25,560 nucleotides of DNA from Sulfuricella sp035530375 (GTDB taxonomy: Bacteria; Pseudomonadota; Gammaproteobacteria; Burkholderiales; Sulfuricellaceae): the NCBI GenBank assembly GCA_035530375.1, contig DATKUY010000028.1, positions 1 to 25,560 on the forward strand, read 5' to 3'. Numbering within the stretch: the stretch's first letter is position 1; every line of letters starts with the position of its first letter. A program made the translations under genes and the position numbers. Below, one piece after another: positions 5,442 to 12,999 of this stretch. Below the pieces are notes generated by a model. The model saw only the letters and a list, made by a program, of their open reading frames with translations, had not been told where the DNA came from and did not search any database.

Positions 5442-8045
5442 CTAGGCCGTCTGACGAACCAGTCGGCGAACCCAGATTTTTGCAACATCGTTGACCACAA
5501 ACCAGGCCAGTGCATAAGCCCAGGCCAGCAACGCATACCCCCACCCGATGGGTGTAATGAAAACGCCATAGACTGCGATGAGCGTCCCCACGATTTCCGT
5601 GCCGAAAGTTGCCCAGAACAGCAGCGGCGAAGGCCAGGGGCGCTGCCAGAACCATCCTTCGGAACGGGTTATGTAAAGCGTGCTGTGGCCGGCCACGATC
5701 AACTTCAGAAAGAATATCGACTGGATCAGGTCATTGGGCAAGCCTTGCTCACGCAGGAGGAAAAACAGAAGAAAAGAGGAAACGACGCCGACCGTTCCCA
5801 ATACGCTGGCCACTGTAAGCAGTTCGGTCATCCGCCAGCGCACCGGCTTCCGGTCGACACGGGTATTGTCATAGGCGATGGCGAGAATTGGAATGTCGTT
5901 CAGCAATGCCAACAGGATGATCATGAGGGCGGTAATCGGGTAGAAATTGAATACCACGATCGATAGCGTCATAAACAGAATGATCCGGATCGTTTCCGCG
6001 ATCCGGAACGTGGCATAGCTCTTCATTCGCTCGAAAGTTATCCTTGCCTGCCGGACGGCCTCGTTGATCACACCCAAACCCGGAGCGGTCAATATGATCG
6101 CGGCTGCAGCCCGTGCCGCGTCGGTTGCGCCAAATACTGCGATGCCACAATCGGCTTTTTTGAGCGCCGGCGCATCGTTTACCCCGTCGCCAGTCATGCC
6201 CACAATGTGGCCGCCTTTTTGCAGGGTATCGACGATACGGTACTTGTCCTCCGGCACTACCTCGGCAAAGATATCCACGCGCTCGATCATTTGGACAATG
6301 GCTGATTCGTGGGTATGGATGAACTCCATATCCAACAACCGGCTGTCGTAAAGCGAGCGCACAGTGCCCATTACTTCGTCGGCGAAGTGCTGCGCCTCCG
6401 ACCGGCTTGTCTCGCCCTTGAGCTTCATATAGACCGCAGCGGCCAATGCCGAGGCCAGACTCATCAACTCCAGGCTGCCACTCCCTGTTAACTGCCTGGA
6501 GCGGATCGCGTTGGCATCAAGCCCCAGGAGGTGTCCGATCTCCTTTGCGATGGCAATGTTGTCTCCCGTGACCATTTTCACTTGCACGCCATTTGCACGC
6601 ATTTCTTCCAGCACCGACCGGGAATCCTCCCGAGGGGGGTCATAGAGAGGAATCAACCCTAGCAATTGCAAAGGCGAGTCACCCGACTTGCGGCCTACTG
6701 CCAGAGTTCGATAACCGGTAGCGGCCAGTTGATCGACTTTGTCAGTCAGCATCTCCGCCACTGCATCCGAGAGTTCTGCCATATTCATCAGTATCTGCGG
6801 CGCGCCCTTCACTGCAAGGAAGGATTCACCGTCTTTTTCAACCAGCGCCTCGGTACGTTTGCGCACCGGGTCGAAGGGTATGAAACCCTTTTGAATGTAC
6901 GACTTCCAGTCAGCCTCCGGCATCTTCTCGGCAAGATACTGAAAAATAGGCCGTTCGATCGGGTCATGGTTTTCCTCTCTGGATGCCAGGACGGCAACCA
7001 CGAACAAATCCACTTCCGTCATACCCTCCAACAGAAACGGCTGCGACACTTGCATTTCATTCTTGGTGAGCGTTCCCGTCTTATCCGAACAGAAGACATC
7101 CACCCCAGCCAACTCCTCGATGGCTGTCAAACGCGACACAATCGCCTGGCGTCTCGCAAGATTCATGGCGCCCACCGCCATGGTCACCGACAGCACCGCC
7201 GGCAATGCCACGGGAATGGCTGCCACCGTCAACACCAGGGCAAAACGGGCAATTTCCAGGAAATGCTCGTGACGGAACAGGGAGACCATGACTATCAGCA
7301 CAACCAGCACAACCGTAATCAGGATCAGGAAATTTCCGATCAGCACCACCATCTTCTGAAAGTGGCTGCGCTCTTCCAGCGAGGCCTTGGCCACCAAGGC
7401 CACCACGGTATGAAAATTGGTATTGGCGCCGGTATTGACCACGACCGCCAGCATCTCGCCTTGCTTGACGATGGTGCTGGCGTAGGCGATCTCATTCACC
7501 TTCTTGTTGACCGGCAACGACTCGCCCGTAAGTGCCGATTGATCCAGCGAAAGATAGTCACCCTGCAGCAATTGCACGTCGGCAGGGACGATATTGCCGA
7601 TGAGCAACTTGATAACATCACCGGGCACAAGCTCCCGAGCCGGGATGGTCTTGAACTCCCCATTGCGCAACACGACGACCTCGGCCGTCAGGCGCTGCTT
7701 CAGGGCCTTTAGTGCGTTCAACGCACGATGTTCCTGGAAGAAATCCAGGCCGGCATTCACCAGCAGCATGATGGCGATAATGATGAAGTCGTCCCACTTT
7801 CCGACAATGGCCGAGAGGATGGCCGCCACCTCGATCATCCATGGGATCGGCCCCCAGAAACGACGGAAGACACGATGCCAGAGAGGTTCTTCCTTTTCCT
7901 TGATTTCGTTGTAGCCATAGCGCTGCAGGCGGCTCTGTGCTTCACTGTCCGCCAGACCCGCCGTGGGGTCTACCTGCAATTGGCTTGCGGTCACGCCAGC
8001 AGCCTGACCGGAATAGCCATCAGTCCGTTTGGGTTTTGTATTCAT
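5442..8045 (-). CDS. plasma-membrane proton-efflux P-type ATPase (P3A)
   Basis: An 867-aa inner-membrane pump. It has an N-terminal cation-ATPase domain (about 15-85), actuator TGES at 173-176, PVALP at 278-282 in the transport helix, phosphorylation motif CSDKTGTLT with the Asp at 321, and hinge TGDGVNDAP. The C-terminal helices contain ALLNDIPILAIAYDN, with an Asp where P3A pumps hold their proton-carrying carboxylate. The missing CPx motif argues against a heavy-metal pump, and the sequence resembles fungal/plant and archaeal H+-ATPases. The start has a GGGGGCG-type ribosome site. It lies in the block separating trpE from trpG, followed by a beta-CASP nuclease. Likely role: proton export or pH homeostasis. 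Confidence 0.92.
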   Translation of the reverse strand: MNTKPKRTDGYSGQAAGVTASQLQVDPTAGLADSEAQSRLQRYGYNEIKEKEEPLWHRVFRRFWGPIPWMIEVAAILSAIVGKWDDFIIIAIMLLVNAGLDFFQEHRALNALKALKQRLTAEVVVLRNGEFKTIPARELVPGDVIKLLIGNIVPADVQLLQGDYLSLDQSALTGESLPVNKKVNEIAYASTIVKQGEMLAVVVNTGANTNFHTVVALVAKASLEERSHFQKMVVLIGNFLILITVVLVVLIVMVSLFRHEHFLEIARFALVLTVAAIPVALPAVLSVTMAVGAMNLARRQAIVSRLTAIEELAGVDVFCSDKTGTLTKNEMQVSQPFLLEGMTEVDLFVVAVLASREENHDPIERPIFQYLAEKMPEADWKSYIQKGFIPFDPVRKRTEALVEKDGESFLAVKGAPQILMNMAELSDAVAEMLTDKVDQLAATGYRTLAVGRKSGDSPLQLLGLIPLYDPPREDSRSVLEEMRANGVQVKMVTGDNIAIAKEIGHLLGLDANAIRSRQLTGSGSLELMSLASALAAAVYMKLKGETSRSEAQHFADEVMGTVRSLYDSRLLDMEFIHTHESAIVQMIERVDIFAEVVPEDKYRIVDTLQKGGHIVGMTGDGVNDAPALKKADCGIAVFGATDAARAAAAIILTAPGLGVINEAVRQARITFERMKSYATFRIAETIRIILFMTLSIVVFNFYPITALMIILLALLNDIPILAIAYDNTRVDRKPVRWRMTELLTVASVLGTVGVVSSFLLFFLLREQGLPNDLIQSIFFLKLIVAGHSTLYITRSEGWFWQRPWPSPLLFWATFGTEIVGTLIAVYGVFITPIGWGYALLAWAYALAWFVVNDVAKIWVRRLVRQTA

Positions 8046-8298
8046 GCGCTACGCCCCCTATTCTTAAATATCCTGGCAAGCACCGAATTTGCCTTCCTGT
8101 ATCCCGGTTCTGATACGGCGCACCTCCAGAATAGCTCTATAATTTCAGCACGTCTGACCAGCGGCGGTTTCATTCGCCGTTCGAGGTCTGACGTACGCGC
8201 ATTCAACCATAGCTCTCAGCTTCGAAAATATAGCCTGTCATGACCCGTGACCTTTGTTCCAGTCATGGTCCTTTCACCAGAATTGGCGCCAAGCCGGT

Positions 8299-8493
8299 TC
8301 AGCCAAGCAATTCCTTTTCAACACCTGCCAACGCCTCGCGAACCGCTGCGATGATGAGTCTGTCCGCCATGTTTTCATCGATCTCGGGAATATCCCAATC
8401 AAATATGGCACGATATTTCTCCACCAGATTTTTAACATCGGCCGTGAGTTGAGCGCGATATCTTTCCAGTTCTATCCGTTCGATTTCAGCCAT
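8299..8493 (-). CDS. small acidic hypothetical protein (64 aa)
   Basis: No family recognised. The protein is 64 aa, charged and predicted mostly helical (MAEIERIELERYRAQL, later ADRLIIAAVREALAGVEKELLG) with a central DWDIPEID turn, and has no signal peptide or membrane segment. It is supported as a gene by an AAGGA Shine-Dalgarno at good spacing before its ATG and by its position, in line 253 bp upstream of the proton ATPase. The 8046-8298 gap after it holds no clear gene or terminator. It could be a small regulator or stress protein belonging with the ATPase; this is only positional inference. Confidence 0.65.
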   Translation of the reverse strand: MAEIERIELERYRAQLTADVKNLVEKYRAIFDWDIPEIDENMADRLIIAAVREALAGVEKELLG

Positions 8494-8740
8494 TTTGGTT
8501 TCCTTTTAAACAATTCAGTATATGCTGTGCCTGAACAGCCGGACAGAATGATCCTAAAAACCGCATTTCAATATGGGCTGGGGGCGCTTCGCCGCCTTGC
8601 CTGGCGATCCAGTCACGGTTGAACCGATTGAAGTGCGTATTCCGCTCGAAATGCGCCACCGATACCCGTGCGCCGCGAGGGCGAGGCGATCTACCGCTCA
8701 GGCGGATTTGCAGCCGATTTCCTTCAAGTCCGACAGGCTG

Positions 8741-9496
8741 CTAGAGCGGAGCGGCGTTGGCGACTTCCTGCGCGGCGGCTTGGTCGCGCATCAACTGCCT
8801 GACCAGCGGTTGCTCGTTGTCGCTGTGACCCCACTGGTCGAAGTACACGAGGTCTTCAATCGGCAGACGCGGCAACCAGCCGGCGGCTTCGAGTTCCGGC
8901 TTGGCCAGGAAGTGGCTGACATAGCCGACGCAAAGGTAGGCGATCGGAGTGATGCCCTTGGGGATACCGAGGGCCGCCTGCAACGCGGCCTGGTTGAAAA
9001 TACTGACCCAGCCCACGCCCAGCCCCTCGGCCCGCGCTGCCAGCCAGAGATTCTGCACGGCGCAGACACTGCTGTAGAGATCCATGGTTTTCATGTGGGT
9101 GCGCCCTACCACCACCGGACCGGTGCGCTCGCGGTCGCAGGTGATGCAAATACCCACGGGCGATTCGAGTATGCCCTCGAGCTTGAGCGTCTTGTAGGTG
9201 GCGCGCTTGTCGCCTTCGAACATCTCCGCCGCTTCGGCGTGAGCTTCGGCAAAGGCGGCGTGTACCTTGCGCTTGACCTCGTCCGACCGCACCACGAGAA
9301 AATTCCATGGCTGCATGAAGCCGACGGAAGGCGCGTAGTGGGCTGCGGTGATGATGCGGCTCAACACCTCGTCCGGCACGGCCTTGGGCAAGAACTGGCC
9401 GCGCACGTCGCGGCGCGAAAAGATGGCGTGATAGATGGCCGCGCGCGCTTCGGCGGTGAAAGCATGAATATCCTGACTGGCTTGTTCTGTTTTCAT
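8741..9496 (-). CDS. bluB: 5,6-dimethylbenzimidazole synthase
   Basis: A 251-aa member of the nitroreductase fold. BluB fragments reduced FMN with oxygen to make 5,6-dimethylbenzimidazole, the lower ligand of cobalamin. BluB-typical segments are FSRRDVRGQF (about 26-35), APSVGFMQPWNFLVV (about 54-68), ESPVGICITCDRERTGP and the helix MDLYSSVCAVQNLWLAARAEGLGVGWVS. The RRDVR and PSVGFMQPWNF signatures separate BluB from general nitroreductases. AAGGGGA precedes the ATG. No other cobalamin gene is in the window and no B12 riboswitch was found upstream. It sits between trpE and the ATPase group, as part of the block that splits the trp genes. Confidence 0.9.
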   Translation of the reverse strand: MKTEQASQDIHAFTAEARAAIYHAIFSRRDVRGQFLPKAVPDEVLSRIITAAHYAPSVGFMQPWNFLVVRSDEVKRKVHAAFAEAHAEAAEMFEGDKRATYKTLKLEGILESPVGICITCDRERTGPVVVGRTHMKTMDLYSSVCAVQNLWLAARAEGLGVGWVSIFNQAALQAALGIPKGITPIAYLCVGYVSHFLAKPELEAAGWLPRLPIEDLVYFDQWGHSDNEQPLVRQLMRDQAAAQEVANAAPL

Positions 9497-9693
9497 GGCA
9501 ATTCCCCTTGCGTGAAAAGCGGACGCCCTGCCCGGCCTTGCCAGCGTATCCCACTCGGAATGGCAGAAGACCTCTGGCCAGAACCCGTTGTTCTGTCATC
9601 CCCGCCCATTTTTCAGACAAACATTAACAATCCCGGCCCCAAAGCGCGATGAACTTCAATCGCGACACCAACTAATCTTCTCAGAAAAAGAAT

Positions 9694-9716
9694 CTCTCTA
9701 GTGCCTCCGTGGTTCA
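9694..9716 (-). repeat. Solo arm of the repeat family at the trpE stop codon
   Basis: The forward sequence runs from CTCTCTAGTGCC to CCGTGGTTCA, a diverged copy of the right arm of elements A-C, whose right ends read CTGCGGTTCA. The TGA that ends trpE is the TGA formed by this arm's TGAACC end. No matching left arm is seen nearby, so it is a fragment or a remnant of the event that separated trpE from trpG. Confidence 0.5.
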
Positions 9717-11183
9717 CTCCGCCTTTAACCCGCCCAGCGCCAGCTCCGCCGCGCGCAGCACGGCGCGGGCCTTGTTGCGGGTTTCCGTCCATTCGCTCGC
9801 GGGCACCGAATCGGCGACGATGCCGGCACCGGCCTGGACGTAAAGCATTTGGTCTTTTACCACCGCAGTGCGGATGGCAATCGCCAGATCCATGTCGCCA
9901 TTGAAACCGAGATAGCCCACCGCGCCCGCGTAGATGCCGCGCTTGGTCGGCTCCAGCTCATCGATGATCTCCATCGCGCGCACTTTGGGCGCGCCCGAAA
10001 CGGTGCCGGCCGGAAAGGTGGCGCGCAGCACGTCCATCGCATTCAGGCCGTCTTTGAGTTTGCCCTCGACGTTGGAGACGATGTGCATGACATGAGAATA
10101 GCGTTCGATCGCCATATTTTCGGTGACCCTGACCGAACCGGTATGGGCGACGCGGCCCGCATCGTTGCGGCCCAGGTCCATCAGCATCAGGTGCTCGGCC
10201 AGTTCCTTCGGGTCGGCAAGCAGGTCGGCGGCCAGCGCCTCGTCCTCCTCGCGGCTCTTGCCGCGCGGCCGGGTACCGGCGATCGGACGCACGGTGACGG
10301 TGTCATCCTCAAGCCGCACCAGGATTTCCGGCGACGAGCCGACCACCTGGAAGCCGCCCATGTCGTAATAAAACATGTATGGTGAGGGGTTGAGCGAGCG
10401 CAGCGCGCGGTAAAGCGTCAGCGGCGAGGCAGCAAAGGGCTGCGACATGCGCTGGGACAGCACCACCTGCATGATGTCGCCGTCGAAAATGTACTGCCGG
10501 GCTTTTCCCACCGCCTGTTTGAAGGGCTCCTCGCCGAATTCGGACACCGCCTGCACCGGCGGATGCGACACCGTAACGGGAACTTCCGCCGGTTTGTTCA
10601 ACTGGCCGCGCAATTCCTCCAGCCGCGCATGGGCGCGGACATATTCGTCGGGCTGGGCGGGATCAGCGTAAACGACCAGATAAATCTTGCCGGACAGGTT
10701 GTCCACCACCGCCACTTCTTCCGACAGCAGCAGCAGGATGTCCGGCGTATCCAGCACGTCAGGCTTGACGGTGTGGGCCAGTTTTTTCTCGATGTAGCGG
10801 ATGGTGTCGTAGCCGAAATAGCCGGCCAGTCCGCCGGTGAAGCGCGGCTGACCGGGATGCTCCGCCACTTTCAGGCGCGCGGCGTAATTCTGGATGAACT
10901 GGAGCGGGTCGTCGGTTTCGAGTTCTTCGAACACTTTTCCGTCGCCTTCCACCGTCACATGGCGGCCACTCACCCTGATCCGGGTTTTGGCCGGCAGGCC
11001 GATGAAGGAATAGCGCCCGAAACGCTCGCCGCCCACTACCGATTCGAGCAGGTAGGAGTAGGGCCGGTTGGCGAGCTTGAGGTAGACGCTTAACGGGGTG
11101 TCGAGGTCGGCCAGGGTTTCCCTGACCAGCGGGATGCGATTGTAGCCTTGGGCGGCGAGAGTGTTGAATTCTTGTTCAGTCAT
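9714..11183 (-). CDS. trpE: anthranilate synthase component I
   Basis: A complete 489-aa chorismate-using enzyme that, with TrpG, makes anthranilate. The N-terminal regulatory domain carries SYLLESVVGGERFGRYSFIG, whose LLES segment belongs to the tryptophan feedback site. The catalytic C-terminal half shows the chorismate-binding signatures AGTRPRGKSREED, DLGRNDAGRVA, FPAGTVSGAPKVRAMEIIDE and AGAGIVADSVPASEWTET. Length is normal. It lies downstream of gph; the gap between them is filled by a 124-bp inverted-repeat element. On its 3' side, trpG is displaced by bluB, the ATPase and the nuclease. The stop codon lies inside a repeat-arm remnant. Confidence 0.97.
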   Translation of the reverse strand: MTEQEFNTLAAQGYNRIPLVRETLADLDTPLSVYLKLANRPYSYLLESVVGGERFGRYSFIGLPAKTRIRVSGRHVTVEGDGKVFEELETDDPLQFIQNYAARLKVAEHPGQPRFTGGLAGYFGYDTIRYIEKKLAHTVKPDVLDTPDILLLLSEEVAVVDNLSGKIYLVVYADPAQPDEYVRAHARLEELRGQLNKPAEVPVTVSHPPVQAVSEFGEEPFKQAVGKARQYIFDGDIMQVVLSQRMSQPFAASPLTLYRALRSLNPSPYMFYYDMGGFQVVGSSPEILVRLEDDTVTVRPIAGTRPRGKSREEDEALAADLLADPKELAEHLMLMDLGRNDAGRVAHTGSVRVTENMAIERYSHVMHIVSNVEGKLKDGLNAMDVLRATFPAGTVSGAPKVRAMEIIDELEPTKRGIYAGAVGYLGFNGDMDLAIAIRTAVVKDQMLYVQAGAGIVADSVPASEWTETRNKARAVLRAAELALGGLKAE

Positions 11184-11191
11184 AAAATACT

Positions 11192-11315
11192 TTCACCGCA
11201 GAGGCGCGGAGGCGCAGAGAAAAACAAACATTTATTTTTTGCAATCGAGACCAGGCTCACCATCGCCGTATGTCGAATATCACCCTTCTCTGCGCCTCTG
11301 CGCCTCTGCGGTTCA
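11192..11315 (-). mobile_element. Element B: 124-bp inverted-repeat element between gph and trpE
   Basis: The 27-bp arms (11195-11221 and 11286-11312) are inverse copies with one mismatch and match the arms of element A (the left arm again starts ACCGCAGAGGCGC). Between them lie only 64 bp. In minus orientation it begins ATGAACCGCAGAGGCGC, reading MNRRGAEAQRR like the N-terminus of the GxxExxY protein, but stops after 19 codons. The far arm still reads SAPPRLCG in another frame, and its last TGA overlaps the trpE ATG. This fits an internally deleted derivative of element A. In mRNA it would fold into a long hairpin in front of trpE. Confidence 0.75.
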
Positions 11316-11321
11316 TATAAA

Positions 11322-12005
11322 TTATGCCTTTTTAATCAGCTTCAATACTTCCAGCAAGCTTTCGATCACCGCATCGCAGTCCTGCTCGCGCACATCCTTG
11401 CCGCCATTATAGCCGTAGGGCAGCAACACCACCGGGCAGCCTGCGGCGCGCGCCGCCTGGCTGTCGTTCAGGGAATCGCCCACCAGCAGCAGATCCCTGG
11501 GCTCGGCTTCGTAATAGATCGCGGCATAGCGCAGCGGCAGCGGGTCGGGCTTCTTGCGCGGCAGGCTGTCGCCGGACAGGATCAGCTCGAAATAATCCTT
11601 CATGCCCATCTCGGCCAGAAGCGGCAAGGTGAAACGCTGCGCCTTGTTGGTAATGCAGGCCAGGGGAAAGCCCGCGTCGCGCAGCGCCTTCAGCCCGTCC
11701 ATCACGCCCGGATAAGGATGGGTTTCGCGGTGCAGCACCTCTTCGTAATGCTTCTCGAACAGCGGCAACGCCCTGGCGAACAATGCTTCGTCCGGCTTGC
11801 CGCTCATTTCGCCGGTCAATGCCCGCTTCACCAGGTTGGCAATGCCGTTGCCGATGTAGGACCGGATTTTTTCCAGGCTGACCGGTGGCAACCCCAGGTC
11901 GCGCAACATGCGCTGCGCCGCCTCGGCGATATCCGGGGCGGTGTTCAACAGCGTGCCGTCTAAGTCAATGACAACGGCTTTGACCGGGATTGGAAATTTC
12001 TTCAT
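11322..12005 (-). CDS. gph: phosphoglycolate phosphatase (HAD family)
   Basis: A 227-aa haloacid-dehalogenase-type hydrolase. Motif I VIDLDGTLLN holds the nucleophile and acid/base Asp pair, motif II is in CITNKAQRF, motif III Lys in KKPDPLPLRYA, and motif IV GDSLNDSQAARAAG. A helical cap domain follows motif I (about residues 25-85). The usual role is removal of 2-phosphoglycolate; other small phosphate esters are possible. The ATG at 12005 is preferred; a TTG two codons upstream is also in frame. It lies between rpe and trpE, a typical betaproteobacterial order, with repeat elements filling both gaps. Confidence 0.92.
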   Translation of the reverse strand: MKKFPIPVKAVVIDLDGTLLNTAPDIAEAAQRMLRDLGLPPVSLEKIRSYIGNGIANLVKRALTGEMSGKPDEALFARALPLFEKHYEEVLHRETHPYPGVMDGLKALRDAGFPLACITNKAQRFTLPLLAEMGMKDYFELILSGDSLPRKKPDPLPLRYAAIYYEAEPRDLLLVGDSLNDSQAARAAGCPVVLLPYGYNGGKDVREQDCDAVIESLLEVLKLIKKA

Positions 12006-12013
12006 TTTCAATT

Positions 12014-12086
12014 TTTACCGCAGAGACGCGGAGGCGCAGAGGTTTCAGTATAAAAAATTCTCTGCGCCTCCGCGTCTCTGCGGTTC
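12014..12086 (-). mobile_element. Element C: 73-bp perfect inverted-repeat element between rpe and gph
   Basis: The 25-bp arms (12017-12041 and 12060-12084) are perfect inverse copies, starting ACCGCAGAGACGC, with an 18-bp AT-rich centre. In minus orientation, from a TTG at 12088 to a TGA at 12008-12010, it reads as one 26-codon frame. That frame begins NRRDAEAQR and ends SAPPRLCGKN: the N- and C-terminal tags of the GxxExxY protein joined directly. This is the clearest sign that the short elements are internal deletions of a gene-bearing form. As RNA it would form a 25-bp stem just ahead of gph. Confidence 0.8.
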
Positions 12087-12095
12087 AAAACAAAA

Positions 12096-12782
12096 TCAGG
12101 CCTTAGCCAGCTCGGCACGCATCGCAGCAATAATCGAATCGTAATGATGCGGGTCGCTGGCCTTGGCTGCGCCGAATACGGCGGAACCGGCAACGAAGGT
12201 GTCCACGCCCGCCTTGGCGACTTCCAGAATATTGGCCGGGCCTACGCCGCCATCGATTTCCAGGCGGATATCCTTGCCGGAAGCGTCGATCATCTGGCGC
12301 ACCTTGCGCGCCTTGTCGAGCACGTAGGGGATGAATTTCTGGCCGCCGAAGCCCGGGTTCACCGACATCAGCAGCACCATGTCGAGCTTGTCCAGGGTGT
12401 ATTCCAGCACGTCCAGCGGGGTGGCCGGGTTGAATACCAGGCCGGCCTTGCAACCGCATTCCTTGATCAGGCCGATGGTGCGGTCGACATGCTCGGAAGA
12501 TTCCGGATGGAAGGTAATGTAGGTGGCGCCCGCCTTGGCAAAGTCGGGGATGATGCGATCCACCGGCTTGACCATCAGGTGCACGTCGATGGGCGCAGTC
12601 ACGCCATGCTTGCGCAAAGCCTCGCACACCAGCGGACCAATGGTGAGATTGGGCACGTAATGGTTGTCCATGACATCGAAGTGAACAATGTCGGCGCCAG
12701 CGGCGAGGACATTGTCGACCTCCTCACCCAACTTGGCAAAATTTGCGGACAGGATGCTGGGGGCAATTCTGAACTGGGGCAT
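12096..12782 (-). CDS. rpe: ribulose-phosphate 3-epimerase
   Basis: A 228-aa TIM-barrel epimerase interconverting ribulose 5-phosphate and xylulose 5-phosphate (pentose phosphate or Calvin cycle). It carries APSILSANFAKLGEEV at the start, VHFDVMDNHYVPNLTIGP (metal His and catalytic Asp), DVHLMVKP, SVNPGFGGQKFIP, and the C-terminal catalytic LEIDGGVGPANI. All of these are characteristic. GGAAG lies at good distance before the ATG. It is the first gene of the minus-strand rpe-gph-trpE run and diverges from apaG across a 217-bp region holding a tandem imperfect repeat. Confidence 0.96.
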   Translation of the reverse strand: MPQFRIAPSILSANFAKLGEEVDNVLAAGADIVHFDVMDNHYVPNLTIGPLVCEALRKHGVTAPIDVHLMVKPVDRIIPDFAKAGATYITFHPESSEHVDRTIGLIKECGCKAGLVFNPATPLDVLEYTLDKLDMVLLMSVNPGFGGQKFIPYVLDKARKVRQMIDASGKDIRLEIDGGVGPANILEVAKAGVDTFVAGSAVFGAAKASDPHHYDSIIAAMRAELAKA

Positions 12783-12811
12783 GGCACTTCCTTAATAAAT
12801 CAAAAGTCTGG

Positions 12812-12840
12812 ATTTTACCCTAAAGGACTTCGACTTTCTA
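12812..12840 (-). promoter_or_regulatory. Candidate sigma70 promoter for rpe-gph-trpE
   Basis: On the minus strand TAGAAA (12835-12840), 17 bp, TAAAAT (12812-12817); 4/6 and 5/6 matches. It predicts a short leader of about 23 nt before the rpe ATG. The first dyad of the tandem repeat (12840-12862) abuts the -35. Confidence 0.4.
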
Positions 12841-12935
12841 TTCGCTGAAAATACCCGCGAATGAAAGGTCGTATGCCCCAAAGGACTCCGGGTTTTTATT
12901 TGCTGCAACTATCCGCGAATTTAAAGATCGTACAG
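12818..12935. repeat. Two tandem imperfect ~58-bp repeats with internal dyads
   Basis: Unit 1 (12818-12875) and unit 2 (12876-12935) align without gaps over more than 40 bp: AAAGGACT, then TATT(C/T)GCTG, then CCGCGAAT and TCGTA. Unit 1 contains a perfect dyad ATTCGC-N11-GCGAAT (12840-12862). Unit 2 has ATTTGC-N11-GCGAAT (12898-12920) exactly 58 bp away. They lie between divergent rpe and apaG, so they may be paired operator sites or a decayed duplication. Confidence 0.6.
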
Positions 12936-12999
12936 CCCAATTGGCGGCGGCTGGTCTATCGGACTTGCCAGCACCGGCAAATTCGTGTGGAATAGCCGG

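Noticed and set aside
8138..8143. Forward TATAAT as a promoter
   Set aside because: No acceptable -35 at 16-18 bp and no plus-strand gene follows.
8573..9652. 359-codon plus-strand frame opposite bluB
   Set aside because: The minus-strand protein has all BluB motifs; the plus frame shows none.
9497..9713. Cobalamin riboswitch upstream of bluB
   Set aside because: I looked for the B12-box pattern on the minus strand and saw no convincing match or fitting fold.
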